The translations under genes and the position numbers were made by a program. A stretch of 64,000 nucleotides of DNA from an uncultured Alistipes sp. (GTDB taxonomy: Bacteria > Bacteroidota > Bacteroidia > Bacteroidales > Rikenellaceae), in NCBI GenBank assembly GCA_900544265.1, contig UQUQ01000004.1, positions 62,001 to 126,000 on the forward strand. Reading direction: 5' to 3'. Under the pieces are notes generated by a model. It did no database searches. It was given only the letters and a program-made list of their open reading frames with translations, and was not told the origin of the DNA. The number at the start of each line of letters is the position of its first letter. Within the stretch, counting starts at the first letter, position 1. This document shows positions 18,835 to 27,695 of this stretch, in pieces.

Positions 18835-19425
18835 TCAACTGTTTTTCGCAACCGGCGCCGCTGCGTCCGGTTCCTGTTTCGCGTCCGATCCGGCGGAGTC
18901 CGTCCCCGGCACCAGCTCCTCGAGGCGCGGCAGCTCGGGCAGCGAGACCTCCGTCCCGGCCTGCCGGAGGCGGGGCAGCAGCCACTGCGAGATCCGCAGC
19001 ACGGGCCCGTAGCTCTTCGAGCGGTCGATCGTCCGGCGCCCGACAAGCGAGTAGTCGGCATTCAGGGTATCGAACACCGAGAAGAGCACGCTCAACACCA
19101 GCAGGTACTTGGCGACCGAGACGACGATGCCCAGCACGACGTCCGGGACGCCAAACCCGGCGAAATGGAAGAGCTTGCGCAGCAGCCGCCCGAGCAGCGC
19201 GACGGCGAGGATCACGACGACGAGCACCGTGACGAAGCCGCCCGCGGCGGCAAAGCGCTCCTCGAGGTGCAGCAGCGCGCCGACCTCGGCGCCGTAGCGG
19301 GCCGCGAGCCAGATGCCGAGCACGATGCCCGCCAGCGAGCAGACCTGGAGGATAACTCCCCGCCGGAAGCCGCACCACACGGCGACGAGGAGTACCAGGC
19401 AGACTATCAGATCGATCGTATTCAA
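18835..19425 (-). CDS. CvpA family membrane protein
   Basis: A 196-residue inner-membrane protein with four hydrophobic segments in the first 120 residues, beginning DLIVCLVLLVAVWCGFRRGV with the family GF/RG motif, and a polar C-terminal tail of about 50 residues. CvpA proteins are linked to colicin V export and envelope homeostasis; the biochemical role is unknown. It is the first gene of the operon that continues into rsgA. Confidence 0.87.
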   Translation of the reverse strand: MNTIDLIVCLVLLVAVWCGFRRGVILQVCSLAGIVLGIWLAARYGAEVGALLHLEERFAAAGGFVTVLVVVILAVALLGRLLRKLFHFAGFGVPDVVLGIVVSVAKYLLVLSVLFSVFDTLNADYSLVGRRTIDRSKSYGPVLRISQWLLPRLRQAGTEVSLPELPRLEELVPGTDSAGSDAKQEPDAAAPVAKNS

Positions 19426-19450
19426 AAGCCTATCGTTTCAGTTTGTCCGG

Positions 19451-19482
19451 TAAAGATACGAAAATTTACCGAAAAGCGACAA
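19451..19482 (-). promoter_or_regulatory. Probable promoter of the cvpA-rsgA-trmH operon
   Basis: On the minus strand, TTG (19482-19480), 21 bp, TATCTTTA (19458-19451), with one mismatch to TAnnTTTG. It ends 25 bp before the cvpA ATG. Confidence 0.5.
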
Positions 19483-19569
19483 GGTCCCACCCGCGGCATC
19501 CCGACCGGAGCAACACGCCCCGGTCCGGCAGCCGCCGCATACCTTAAATATATAAGCAGGACAGTATCC

Positions 19570-19788
19570 TCAACGGATCACGTCGCGCAAGGTGACGTTC
19601 AGGGCATTGCAGATCGTGCAAAGCGTCTTCAGCGTCAGATTCGTCCGCCCGGCCTCGATGCGGCTCAGGTTCGACCGCTCCATGTCGCAACGGTAGGCAA
19701 GTTCCTGTACAGTCAATTTGTTTTCCAGCCGTAATTCTTTGATACGCCGCGAGATATACGCGACCTCCTCACGATAATCCATTCCCAT
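19570..19788 (-). CDS. Small XRE-family helix-turn-helix regulator
   Basis: A 72-residue protein consisting of a single Cro/CI-type helix-turn-helix: KLTVQELAYRCDMERSNLSR IEAGRTNLTLKTLCTICNAL. The frame runs upstream to 19914, but homology and composition support the ATG at 19788 (MGMDYREE) or 19782. It is divergent from the large coiled-coil lipoprotein and may control it; the promoter of that gene lies about 20-50 bp away. Base composition is more AT-rich than the neighbours. Confidence 0.82.
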   Translation of the reverse strand: MGMDYREEVAYISRRIKELRLENKLTVQELAYRCDMERSNLSRIEAGRTNLTLKTLCTICNALNVTLRDVIR

Positions 19789-19810
19789 TTCAAAAAAATT
19801 GCCGAAAAAG

Positions 19811-19841
19811 TTTGTTACGCAAATTTTTATATATATCTTTG
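19811..19841 (+). promoter_or_regulatory. Consensus promoter of the coiled-coil lipoprotein
   Basis: TTTG (19811-19814), 19 bp, TATCTTTG (19834-19841): a perfect match to the Bacteroidetes consensus. The leader to the ATG at 19943 is about 95 nt. Confidence 0.85.
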
Positions 19842-19942
19842 CAATGCGCGTATCATATATGATACCAACAAATAGCTGACAAGGCGCTAACACATTGATA
19901 ATAACTGCATACAAACACTTCTATCATCCAAATTATTTATCT

Positions 19943-22900
19943 ATGAAACACAACTTATTAAGGAATTTCCTGGCATTGGTTCTTTCGGGAATCATGCTTG
20001 CCGGTGTCGGTTGTAAGAATTACGACGACGACATCGACAAAATCAACAACCGCCTCGACGAGCTGTACGTGACGGTTGCCGACCTTGACGAGCAGATCGA
20101 GAGCGTCCGGAACGCGATTCCGAGCCTCGATGCCCTGAACGAGGAGGTAGCCGCCCTGCGCAGCGAACTCGATGGCGTGAAGACCGACGTCGCCTCGATC
20201 GATCAGAAGCTGGAGGCCATCGGCGACGTGCAGGCCAAGCTCAACGAGCTGTCGCAGGAGCTGAAGGACTACGTCAACGGCGCAATCCAGTCGTCGGAGG
20301 AGACGCTCCGCAACGAACTGGCCACGAAGGGTGCCGTCAGCGAGCTGGAGGCGCTCATCAAGGGCATTCAGGAGGACTACGAGGCCGAGCTTAAGGAGAT
20401 CAACAACAAGCTCACGGCACTCGAGGGTACGGTCGGCGAGAATTTCTCGGGCGACATACAGGACCTCAAGGATCGCCTGGCCGCTCTTGAGGGTTCGGCT
20501 GCTGCCGATGCCGAGGCGCTGAACGACCTGACCGATCGCGTCGAGGCGCTGGAAGGTATCAACCTGACCGAGAGCGATGTCAACAAGCTGATCGAGTCGC
20601 AGATCAGCGAAATGCTCGATGGCGAGCCCTGGCTGGGCGACAGCCTGAACGAGGCCATCGCCGCCTACCTGACGAACAACGGCTACATCACCAACGCCGC
20701 TCTGAACGGCTATGCCACCTACAACGAGACGCTGGCCAAACTTATTGCCGAGATGCAGAACGAGCAGAGCGACTACGCCGCCGCCCTGATCGCCTTTATC
20801 CAGGCCAACCAGACGCAGATTGACGCCAACGAGCTGCAGATTCTGGTAGACGGCAACCAGAAAAAGATGAGCGAGCTCATGAACGAGTTCAGCAAGCGTC
20901 TGTTTGCGCTGGAGAACCGCATCCAGTCGCTGGTTTATGTTCCCTCGTCGCTGGCCGAGACCTCGAACATCATCCCCGTAACGCCCGCGCCCTACATTAT
21001 CTTCGACGACAACAGCCGGGAACACCTCGGCAATCAGACGCTCGAGATGACCTTCCGCGTATCGCCCGCTTCGCTGGCCGACAAGATCGTGAAGGAAGGA
21101 ACCGTTTCGATCATCACGCGCAAGGTTTCGATGAGCAGCACGAACGGCCCCGCCTTCACGGTGGAGAGCGTCACCGCAAGCGAGGAGAACGAGGGTGAGT
21201 TCACTGTCAAGGCCACGACCGACTACAAGTTCGGCTCGAAAAACGACGAGACGCTTGCCATTGCGCTGAACGTCAAGATCGCAGGTGTCACGACCGGCTC
21301 GGAGGGCGAGCAGACCACGCACACGGGCATCGACTACACCACGTCGTTCCTCGGCCTGAAGTATACCGGCAACGGGGCATGCATCAACGACGCCCTGCGG
21401 ATTGTCAAGGTCGATGACGAAGGAAAACTCGTTGCCGGCCTGTCGAACGGCCTGTACAGCAGCAGCCTCAAGTACAACGACTATTCGGTAGTCAACTTCC
21501 TCGAGGGCTTCGATGTCTACTACTTCGACGGCAAGAAGTACATGCCGCTGTCGGAGATGTGGGGCGACGTGCTGAAGATCAGCCGCAGCGCATTCGACGA
21601 CAAAAAGAACACGATCAACTCGGATAACAAAAACAGTTACAAGGTAACGGCCGCGTCGGTGCAGATCGACGAAGCGAACCTGCCGACCACCGACACCGAC
21701 CTGATCGGTGACGTGATCACATCGAGCAAGGTAACCTTCACGGTAGCCAACGAGGAAGGCAAGACCCTTGAGATCGGCGAGGCCCAGCACAAGGTAACGG
21801 TCGTATCCAACGGCGTGGAGACCAGTGTTCCGCAAACCACAATCGCATGGAACCACACGAAGGCTCTCAACAAGAGCTACACGGGTAACCCCGTAGATAT
21901 GGAGCCGAAAGTAACGGTTGAGCATTACAAGGAGATGAAACCCGCCTACACTTATGTAATGGGCAGCATCGAAGATTTCAACAAATTTGCTCTCGCAAAC
22001 CAATGGGCTTCCTATATCGCCGATAACGCAGGTGAGATCGTAGATGGAGCCTATGTCACGCTGGTAATGAACTCGACCCCGACGGCCGAAAACGACGTAC
22101 AGCGTATCACACCGACGTTCTACGGCATGACCTTCGCCGAAGCCGGCAACTACACCGCATACGTCAAGTACGTTCACAGCGACAAGACCACGACGACGAT
22201 CACGATCCCCGTAACGGCATCCGGTGCTCCGGAGATCAGCTACGAAATCAGCAAGGAGGTGATGTATGTCGGCACGTCGACCTACACCGTAGTCGAGGGC
22301 TTCGCCGAGAAACTTTGGAAAGACGCTTACAAGGAGGCATTCGGCAGCAAAGAGGACTTCCTCGCAGTCGTAGCCGCCATGTCGGCCGCAACGGGCGACA
22401 AGGACGAGGCCACGCTCGCCGTAGCAGGCAATAACATCAACGTCTCCTTCCCCGCCGAGTACGAGTTCAAGACCTACTATTCGACCCTGACGCTCGCTGA
22501 CAAGAGCGGTCTGGAGATTGTCTTCCCGGCCGAAATCACGCTGACCGAGGCTCACGCCACGCTGACGCCCAACCCGCTCTTCGTAACGAACGGCCGCGTC
22601 AACGCCATCGCCGAATTCAACGCAGACGGTTCGCGGTACGACGTAGTCGCTCAGCCGCTGGGCAACGCCTACACCTATCAGGTTGGCGAGGGTGAGCAGG
22701 CTCTCCCGGGTGTGAAGGTTGTCTACGAGATCAACAAGGAGCTGCAGGGCGACAAGCTCGACGAGATGACGGAGAAGGGTCAGACCGTTCCGGAGATCGA
22801 CGTCGACAACAAGCTGATCTGGAACGACTGGGGCGCTCTGGAACTCAAGGTAGACGCCTACCTCGTGTTCACGAACAGCAATGAGGAGGTCAAGGGTTCG

Positions 22901-23317
22901 CGCGTAACCTTCACCGTAGCCATCGACAGCCCGTATGCCGACGACAAGATCACGGTGGCAACCAAGGGCAACGAGTTCGAACTTTCGCAGGACGCATCGT
23001 TCAAGGTAGCCCAGCTGCTGACGCTCAACTCGACCTACCAGAGCGGCGATCCCGCAGCGAACACCAACGTCTTCGACGCCTCGACGGAGAACGGTCTGCA
23101 TGCAAACCTCGCCAAGGCCCTGGGCGGTGAGGTGAAGTACGAGACGACGTTCAGCAACGTGAACTTCACGTTCGACGAAGAGACCGGCGTCATCACCTAC
23201 ACGGGCGAAGACAGCAGCCTGAAGCCCGTATCGCAGACGATCGAGGTCAAGGTAACCTACACCAACAACTTCGGTGTCGAGTTCGCACCCGTCACGGTTC
23301 AGATCAAGACCAAATAG
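19943..23317 (+). CDS. Large coiled-coil surface lipoprotein (PL29 N-terminal/DUF4988-like)
   Basis: A 1124-residue lipoprotein (signal ending LAGVGC). Right after the lipid cysteine comes YDDDIDKINNRLDELYVTV and about 300 residues of heptad-rich coiled coil, which resembles the domain now named PL29 lyase N-terminal (DUF4988). The rest (about 330-1124) is a chain of beta-sandwich-like segments with Thr/Val-rich strands and no visible catalytic signature. The coiled coil likely forms a trimeric stalk that displays the distal domains outside the cell. Ligand unknown. The ATG at 19943 gives the signal peptide. Confidence 0.75.
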   Translation: MKHNLLRNFLALVLSGIMLAGVGCKNYDDDIDKINNRLDELYVTVADLDEQIESVRNAIPSLDALNEEVAALRSELDGVKTDVASIDQKLEAIGDVQAKLNELSQELKDYVNGAIQSSEETLRNELATKGAVSELEALIKGIQEDYEAELKEINNKLTALEGTVGENFSGDIQDLKDRLAALEGSAAADAEALNDLTDRVEALEGINLTESDVNKLIESQISEMLDGEPWLGDSLNEAIAAYLTNNGYITNAALNGYATYNETLAKLIAEMQNEQSDYAAALIAFIQANQTQIDANELQILVDGNQKKMSELMNEFSKRLFALENRIQSLVYVPSSLAETSNIIPVTPAPYIIFDDNSREHLGNQTLEMTFRVSPASLADKIVKEGTVSIITRKVSMSSTNGPAFTVESVTASEENEGEFTVKATTDYKFGSKNDETLAIALNVKIAGVTTGSEGEQTTHTGIDYTTSFLGLKYTGNGACINDALRIVKVDDEGKLVAGLSNGLYSSSLKYNDYSVVNFLEGFDVYYFDGKKYMPLSEMWGDVLKISRSAFDDKKNTINSDNKNSYKVTAASVQIDEANLPTTDTDLIGDVITSSKVTFTVANEEGKTLEIGEAQHKVTVVSNGVETSVPQTTIAWNHTKALNKSYTGNPVDMEPKVTVEHYKEMKPAYTYVMGSIEDFNKFALANQWASYIADNAGEIVDGAYVTLVMNSTPTAENDVQRITPTFYGMTFAEAGNYTAYVKYVHSDKTTTTITIPVTASGAPEISYEISKEVMYVGTSTYTVVEGFAEKLWKDAYKEAFGSKEDFLAVVAAMSAATGDKDEATLAVAGNNINVSFPAEYEFKTYYSTLTLADKSGLEIVFPAEITLTEAHATLTPNPLFVTNGRVNAIAEFNADGSRYDVVAQPLGNAYTYQVGEGEQALPGVKVVYEINKELQGDKLDEMTEKGQTVPEIDVDNKLIWNDWGALELKVDAYLVFTNSNEEVKGSRVTFTVAIDSPYADDKITVATKGNEFELSQDASFKVAQLLTLNSTYQSGDPAANTNVFDASTENGLHANLAKALGGEVKYETTFSNVNFTFDEETGVITYTGEDSSLKPVSQTIEVKVTYTNNFGVEFAPVTVQIKTK

Positions 23318-23379
23318 ACGGCAACATCCCGCAGGGAAGGTGGGAATAGGCTAACATCTGAATGACACCCTGCGTGCCG

Positions 23380-23412
23380 GGGAGGAGATCGGAAACGGTC
23401 TCCTCCCTTTTT
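23380..23412 (+). terminator. Terminator after the coiled-coil lipoprotein
   Basis: GGGAGGAGA (23380-23388) pairs with TCTCCTCCC (23399-23407), followed by TTTTT. Confidence 0.8.
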
Positions 23413-23443
23413 GTGTTCAGACGGGGAGATGGCGGCACAAAAA

Positions 23444-23475
23444 TTTTGTGTTCCGCACGCTTTGCGCTATCTTTG
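23444..23475 (+). promoter_or_regulatory. Consensus promoter of the GH2-like gene
   Basis: TTTTG (23444-23448), 19 bp, TATCTTTG (23468-23475). The ATG follows at 23507. This supports the shorter start over the in-frame upstream codon at 23411. Confidence 0.82.
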
Positions 23476-23506
23476 CCTCCGGTGCTACATATCCATCCGC
23501 CCTGCC

Positions 23507-25537
23507 ATGAAACGATACATGCTGCTTCTGCTGCTCGCGGCCGCAAGCTCGATGGCCGCCGCGCGCGAGGTCATCCCCCTGAACGAGGGGTGGCGGTTCT
23601 TCTTCAAATCGGAAAACACCAGCGACAACGCCCGCCACGTCACCCTGCCCCACACCTGGGACACCGACCCGCTCGCCGAAGGATCGCTGCTCGAAACCAC
23701 GGGAAACTACCAGAACGACATCTACATCCCGGTGGAATGGGCCTCGCGCCGCCTCTTCGTCCGCTTCTACGGCGTGCAGACGGTCGCCGACCTGTTCGTC
23801 AACGGCTCACACGCCGGGACGCACTGCGGCGCCGGCACGGCCTTCACGTTCGAGATCACGGACAAGGTGCGCTTCGGCACCGACAACGCCCTGCGCATGG
23901 TCGTAAGCAACAGCTACCGCAACGACGTGCTGCCCACGTCGACGGACATGAACCTCTACGGCGGCATCTTCCGCCCGGCGGAGCTCATCGTCACCGACCG
24001 CACGGCCGTCTCGCCCCTCTATTTCGGATCGGAAGGGGTGCTCGTGCACCCCACCGTCGTGAACGGCGACCGCGCCGAAGGGCAGGTGGAGGTACACCTC
24101 ACCTCGAAGGGCGAGAGCAGCTGCACGCTGACGCTCGGCATCACGGCCCCCGACGGGGAGTCCGTCTTCTCAAAACGGCAGCGCGTGCGGCTCGACGGCA
24201 AGCCCCTCTTCGTCCCCTTTGCCATCGAGCACCCGGCGCTGTGGAGCCCCGATTCGCCGTCGCTCTACACCGTGACGGTCACGCTCGGCGAGGAGCAGGC
24301 GACCGACAGCGTCGCCGTCCGCACGGGATTCCGCTCGATCGCCGTCACCCCCGGCGGGGGCCTCGCGATCAACGGCGTGCGCACGCCCGTGCACGGCGTC
24401 GACCTCTACCACGACAACACCGTTGCGGGCGGACTGCTCACGCGGCAGGACTGCGACGCCGACCTGGCCCGCCTGCTCGACCTCGGGGCCAACGCCCTGC
24501 GTTCGGCCGTCCAGCCGCACGACAAATACCTCTACGACCGCTGCGACGAGCTCGGCCTGCTCGTATGGATCGACCTGCCGCTGCACCGCGCCCCCTTCCT
24601 CGGGGATGTGGCCTACTACGCCACGCCGCAGTTCGAGCAGAACGGACTGCAGCAGCTGCAGGAGATCATCGCCCAGCACATGAACCACCCCTCGGTGGTG
24701 ATGTGGGGGCTCTTCTCGAGGCTCTGGAACCGCGGCGACAGCGCCGTGCCCTACGTGCGGAGGCTCCACGACACGGCCCGCGCGATGGACCCCTCGCGGC
24801 CGACGGTGGCGTGCAGCGACCAGGACGGCGAGATCAACTTCATCACCGACCTGATCGTCTGGCGGCAGAGCGTAGGCTGGGAGCGCGGCTCAACCGACGA
24901 CGTGAAGGTCTGGCGCGACCTGCTGCAGAAGAACTGGTCGCACCTGCGCTCGGGCGTCGCCTACGGCGGCAGCGGGTTCATCGGCCACAGAAGCTACACG
25001 GCCCACGCGGCGCCGCGCGAGAACTGGATGCCCGAGGAGAACCAGACGCGCTTCCACGAGGAGTATGCCCGCAACCTGCAGAACGATTCGCTCTTCTGGG
25101 GCACGTGGATCGCCACGCTGTTCGATTACGGCTCGGCGCGCCGCCCCTACGGCATCAACGGCGAGGGGCTCGTGACCATCGACCGCCGCACGTGCAAGGA
25201 TGCCTACTACCTCTACCGGGCGATGTGGAACAGACGGGAGCCGACGCTCCACCTGGTCGACAAGCGGCGGCGTCTGCGCGACCAGACGCGGCAGGCCTTC
25301 CGCGTCTATTCGTCCGCGGGGCTGCCCACGCTCGTCGTCGGGCGGGATACGGTCGCCATGACGGAGTATGCGCCGTGCCAGTACCGCTCGGACAGCGTTT
25401 CGGTCATGGGGAGCGTTCCGGTGCGGGTATATGCCGGCGGGCTTGCGGACAGCGTCACGCTCCGTATCGGCAACGTTCTAAAACCGCGATGGATGCAGGC
25501 CCCTCTGCAAATAAAAGGTCTGCAAAAGACAAATTAG
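23507..25537 (+). CDS. Glycoside hydrolase family 2-like protein, both catalytic glutamates missing
   Basis: A 676-residue exported protein (signal MLLLLLAAASSMAAA) with GH2 architecture: sugar-binding jelly roll (about 20-180), Ig-like domain (about 185-290), and TIM barrel (about 295-590). Family landmarks are intact: RLFVRFYGVQTVADLFVNG, DKYLYDRCDELGLLVWIDLP, MPEENQTRFHEEYARNL and WGTWIATLFDYGSARRPYGI. But the acid/base motif, normally WGLxNE, reads MWGLFSRLW (Arg405), and the nucleophile motif, normally SEYGAG, reads VAYGGSG (Tyr486). It is therefore probably not a retaining glycosidase. It could bind sugars or be a decayed enzyme. Its 3' end overlaps the convergent wbqC-like gene by 83 bp. 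Confidence 0.85.
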   Translation: MKRYMLLLLLAAASSMAAAREVIPLNEGWRFFFKSENTSDNARHVTLPHTWDTDPLAEGSLLETTGNYQNDIYIPVEWASRRLFVRFYGVQTVADLFVNGSHAGTHCGAGTAFTFEITDKVRFGTDNALRMVVSNSYRNDVLPTSTDMNLYGGIFRPAELIVTDRTAVSPLYFGSEGVLVHPTVVNGDRAEGQVEVHLTSKGESSCTLTLGITAPDGESVFSKRQRVRLDGKPLFVPFAIEHPALWSPDSPSLYTVTVTLGEEQATDSVAVRTGFRSIAVTPGGGLAINGVRTPVHGVDLYHDNTVAGGLLTRQDCDADLARLLDLGANALRSAVQPHDKYLYDRCDELGLLVWIDLPLHRAPFLGDVAYYATPQFEQNGLQQLQEIIAQHMNHPSVVMWGLFSRLWNRGDSAVPYVRRLHDTARAMDPSRPTVACSDQDGEINFITDLIVWRQSVGWERGSTDDVKVWRDLLQKNWSHLRSGVAYGGSGFIGHRSYTAHAAPRENWMPEENQTRFHEEYARNLQNDSLFWGTWIATLFDYGSARRPYGINGEGLVTIDRRTCKDAYYLYRAMWNRREPTLHLVDKRRRLRDQTRQAFRVYSSAGLPTLVVGRDTVAMTEYAPCQYRSDSVSVMGSVPVRVYAGGLADSVTLRIGNVLKPRWMQAPLQIKGLQKTN

Positions 25538-26060
25538 GCTGAAAGGGCAGGCGGTCGGAAAAGACCTGCACGTAGGGCTCGGCGACGAACGCCGGGCCCT
25601 CCCTGCGTTTGGGCCGCAGGTCGCGGTCGCCGGGCGCCGCCTCGATGTAGCGCTCCGATACGGCAGGCATCGCGATGCCCGCCAGCGAGCACAGCAGCTC
25701 GGTGAGCTGCAGGTCGTAGTCGCAGAGAAACTCCCACCGCCCGCGGTAGAAGGGCTCGAACCGCCCGGCATAGAAATCGAAGTAGGGCGACCCCCTGTAG
25801 GAGGACACAAGGGCACCCCAGTGCTGGTGCTGCCAGCGCTTGGAGTAGTCGAGACGCATGTCGCGCATCGGCTGGCGGGGCCGGTCGGCATGGCGCACCT
25901 GCACGGTGAGCTCCATGACGCCGTCGGTGGCCAGGATCCGCGCGCGGTTGCGCTCCGAGCGCTTGATGAAGTGCTCGCCGAGGTCGATCAGGCAGTCGCC
26001 GCGGAGCAGCTCCGCGAAGTAGGCGACCGAAGGGAGGTAAGCGGCGGGGAGGATCGTCAT
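25455..26060 (-). CDS. WbqC family protein
   Basis: A 201-residue protein of the WbqC-like family, found in surface-polysaccharide loci and across Bacteroidetes, of unknown biochemistry. Typical features are the early LPAAYLPSVAYFAELLRGD, the HFIKRSERNRARIL segment, and YSKRWQHQHWGALVSSYRGSP. It lies 12 bp downstream of ispG on the same strand and is probably cotranscribed. The 3' end overlaps the convergent GH2-like gene. Confidence 0.82.
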   Translation of the reverse strand: MTILPAAYLPSVAYFAELLRGDCLIDLGEHFIKRSERNRARILATDGVMELTVQVRHADRPRQPMRDMRLDYSKRWQHQHWGALVSSYRGSPYFDFYAGRFEPFYRGRWEFLCDYDLQLTELLCSLAGIAMPAVSERYIEAAPGDRDLRPKRREGPAFVAEPYVQVFSDRLPFQPNLSFADLLFAEGPASIAVLERCRYGA

Positions 26061-26072
26061 GGCCGGAGCGGA

Positions 26073-27566
26073 TCAGACTTCGGGATCGACCCAGTCGCCG
26101 TGGGCGCGGATCAGTTCGACGAGGCGGTCGAGCGCCTCCTCCTGCGGAATGTTGCGCGCGACGACCTCGCGTCCCCTGTAGAGGGTGATGCGGCCCGGGC
26201 CCGCCCCCACGTAGCCGTAGTCGGCATCGGCCATCTCGCCCGGACCGTTGACGATGCAGCCCATGACGCCGATCTTCAGGTTCTTCAGGTGCGACGTGCG
26301 GGACTTGATCGCCGCCAAGGTCCGCTCGATGTCGTAGAGCGTGCGGCCGCACGACGGGCAGGCGATGTATTCGGTGTGCGAGAAGCGCACGCGCGCCGCC
26401 TGGAGGATCATCAGCTCCACGTCGCGGATCGCCGCGGCGTCGTGGCCCGGAGCGTCGATCCAGATGCCGTCGGCCAATCCGTCGAGGAAGAGCACCCCCA
26501 GGTCGGCGGCCGCCTTCACGGCCAGCCGCTCGAGCGACGCCTCCTCGTAGCGGCGCTTCACGACGACGGGCTCGTCCGCCCGGTCGAGGTTCAGGATCGC
26601 GGCCCGCAGTTCGGCCGTCGGGTTGCCCGAGAGGGCCTCGATGACGCGGAAGCCCTCGTGCGGCTCGTCGTGCGTGACGGGCACGGCAACCTGCGAGCGG
26701 CGGCGGAAGACGTAGGGCGAGTAGCGCTCGGGATGCCGCACGGGGAACACGCCCGGGCGGTCGGCGAGGTGCTCGACGAGCAGCCGCGCGACGGGGATCT
26801 CGTTTTCGGGCGCCTCGGTCAGCGAGACGCGGATCGTGTCACCGATGCCGTCGCAGAGCAGTGCCCCGATGCCCACGGCGCTCTTGATGCGCCCCTCGAG
26901 GCCGTTTCCGGCCTCGGTGACCCCGAGGTGGATCGGGTAGTTCATCCCCTCGGCCTCCATCGCTGCCACGAGCTGCCGGTAGGCCGAGACCATCACGCGC
27001 GTGTTGCTCGACTTCATCGAGACGACCACCTGGTCGAACGCCCGCTCGCGGCACACGCGCAGGAACTCCATGGCCGAGACGACCATCCCCTCGGGCGTAT
27101 CGCCGTAGCGGTCGAAGACCCGCCGGGCGAGCGACCCGTGGTTGACGCCGATGCGCAGCGCCACGCCGCGCTCGCGGCACTGCTCGATGAGGGCCTCCAG
27201 CTCGCCGTGCTCCGTGCGGTAGTTGCCCGGGTTGATGCGCACCTTGTCGACGTACTTCGCCGCGATGGCCGCAACCTCCGGAACGAAGTGAATGTCGGCC
27301 ACGATGGCCGTGCGGAAACCGTCGCTGCGCAGCTGCCGCACGATGTTGGCGAGATTCTCGCCCTCGCGGCGCCCCTGAGCCGTGAGGCGCACGATCGGGC
27401 CGCCCGCGCGGTCGATGCGCTCGATCTGCGCGACGCTCGCCGCCGTATCGTTCGTGTCGGTATTGGTCATCGACTGCACGGCCACGGGGTTTCCCGCGCC
27501 GATGCACACGCATCCGATGCGCACCTCGCACGTCGGACGCCGCTGGAATTTCGTCAGGTCTGTCAT
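26073..27566 (-). CDS. ispG: 4-hydroxy-3-methylbut-2-en-1-yl diphosphate synthase (IspG/GcpE)
   Basis: IspG reduces methylerythritol cyclodiphosphate to HMBPP in the MEP isoprenoid pathway with a [4Fe-4S] cluster. The 497-residue protein has a TIM barrel start (IGAGNPVAVQSMTNTDTNDT), IVADIHFVPEVAAIAA, VRINPGNYR, an insertion between barrel and reductase domain, and the C-terminal cluster ligands in ACPSCGRTLYDI and GVMGCIVNGPGEMADADYGY. Longer than the E. coli enzyme (372) because of the insertion common in Bacteroidetes. A TATCTTTG -7 element lies at 27614-27607 on the minus strand. Confidence 0.96.
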   Translation of the reverse strand: MTDLTKFQRRPTCEVRIGCVCIGAGNPVAVQSMTNTDTNDTAASVAQIERIDRAGGPIVRLTAQGRREGENLANIVRQLRSDGFRTAIVADIHFVPEVAAIAAKYVDKVRINPGNYRTEHGELEALIEQCRERGVALRIGVNHGSLARRVFDRYGDTPEGMVVSAMEFLRVCRERAFDQVVVSMKSSNTRVMVSAYRQLVAAMEAEGMNYPIHLGVTEAGNGLEGRIKSAVGIGALLCDGIGDTIRVSLTEAPENEIPVARLLVEHLADRPGVFPVRHPERYSPYVFRRRSQVAVPVTHDEPHEGFRVIEALSGNPTAELRAAILNLDRADEPVVVKRRYEEASLERLAVKAAADLGVLFLDGLADGIWIDAPGHDAAAIRDVELMILQAARVRFSHTEYIACPSCGRTLYDIERTLAAIKSRTSHLKNLKIGVMGCIVNGPGEMADADYGYVGAGPGRITLYRGREVVARNIPQEEALDRLVELIRAHGDWVDPEV

Positions 27567-27606
27567 GTCGTCTCCGGGTTTCGGAGCCCGCCGGGGCTCC
27601 GTACCG

Positions 27607-27614
27607 CAAAGATA
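27607..27614 (-). promoter_or_regulatory. -7 element TATCTTTG of ispG
   Basis: Exact TAnnTTTG match 40 bp before the ispG ATG. A TTTG at 27641-27638 would give a spacing of 23 bp, longer than usual. Confidence 0.5.
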
Positions 27615-27634
27615 GCCCGAATTCCGCGAAAAAG

Positions 27635-27665
27635 TTGCAAACCGGATGATTTTTCGGTATATTTA
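27635..27665 (+). promoter_or_regulatory. Near-consensus promoter of the short lipoprotein
   Basis: TTG (27635-27637), 20 bp, TATATTTA (27658-27665), one mismatch at the last base. The ATG is at 27696. The element is divergent from and overlaps the ispG upstream region. Confidence 0.5.
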
Positions 27666-27695
27666 CACACGCAACCACCCCGAAATCCGATCCTT

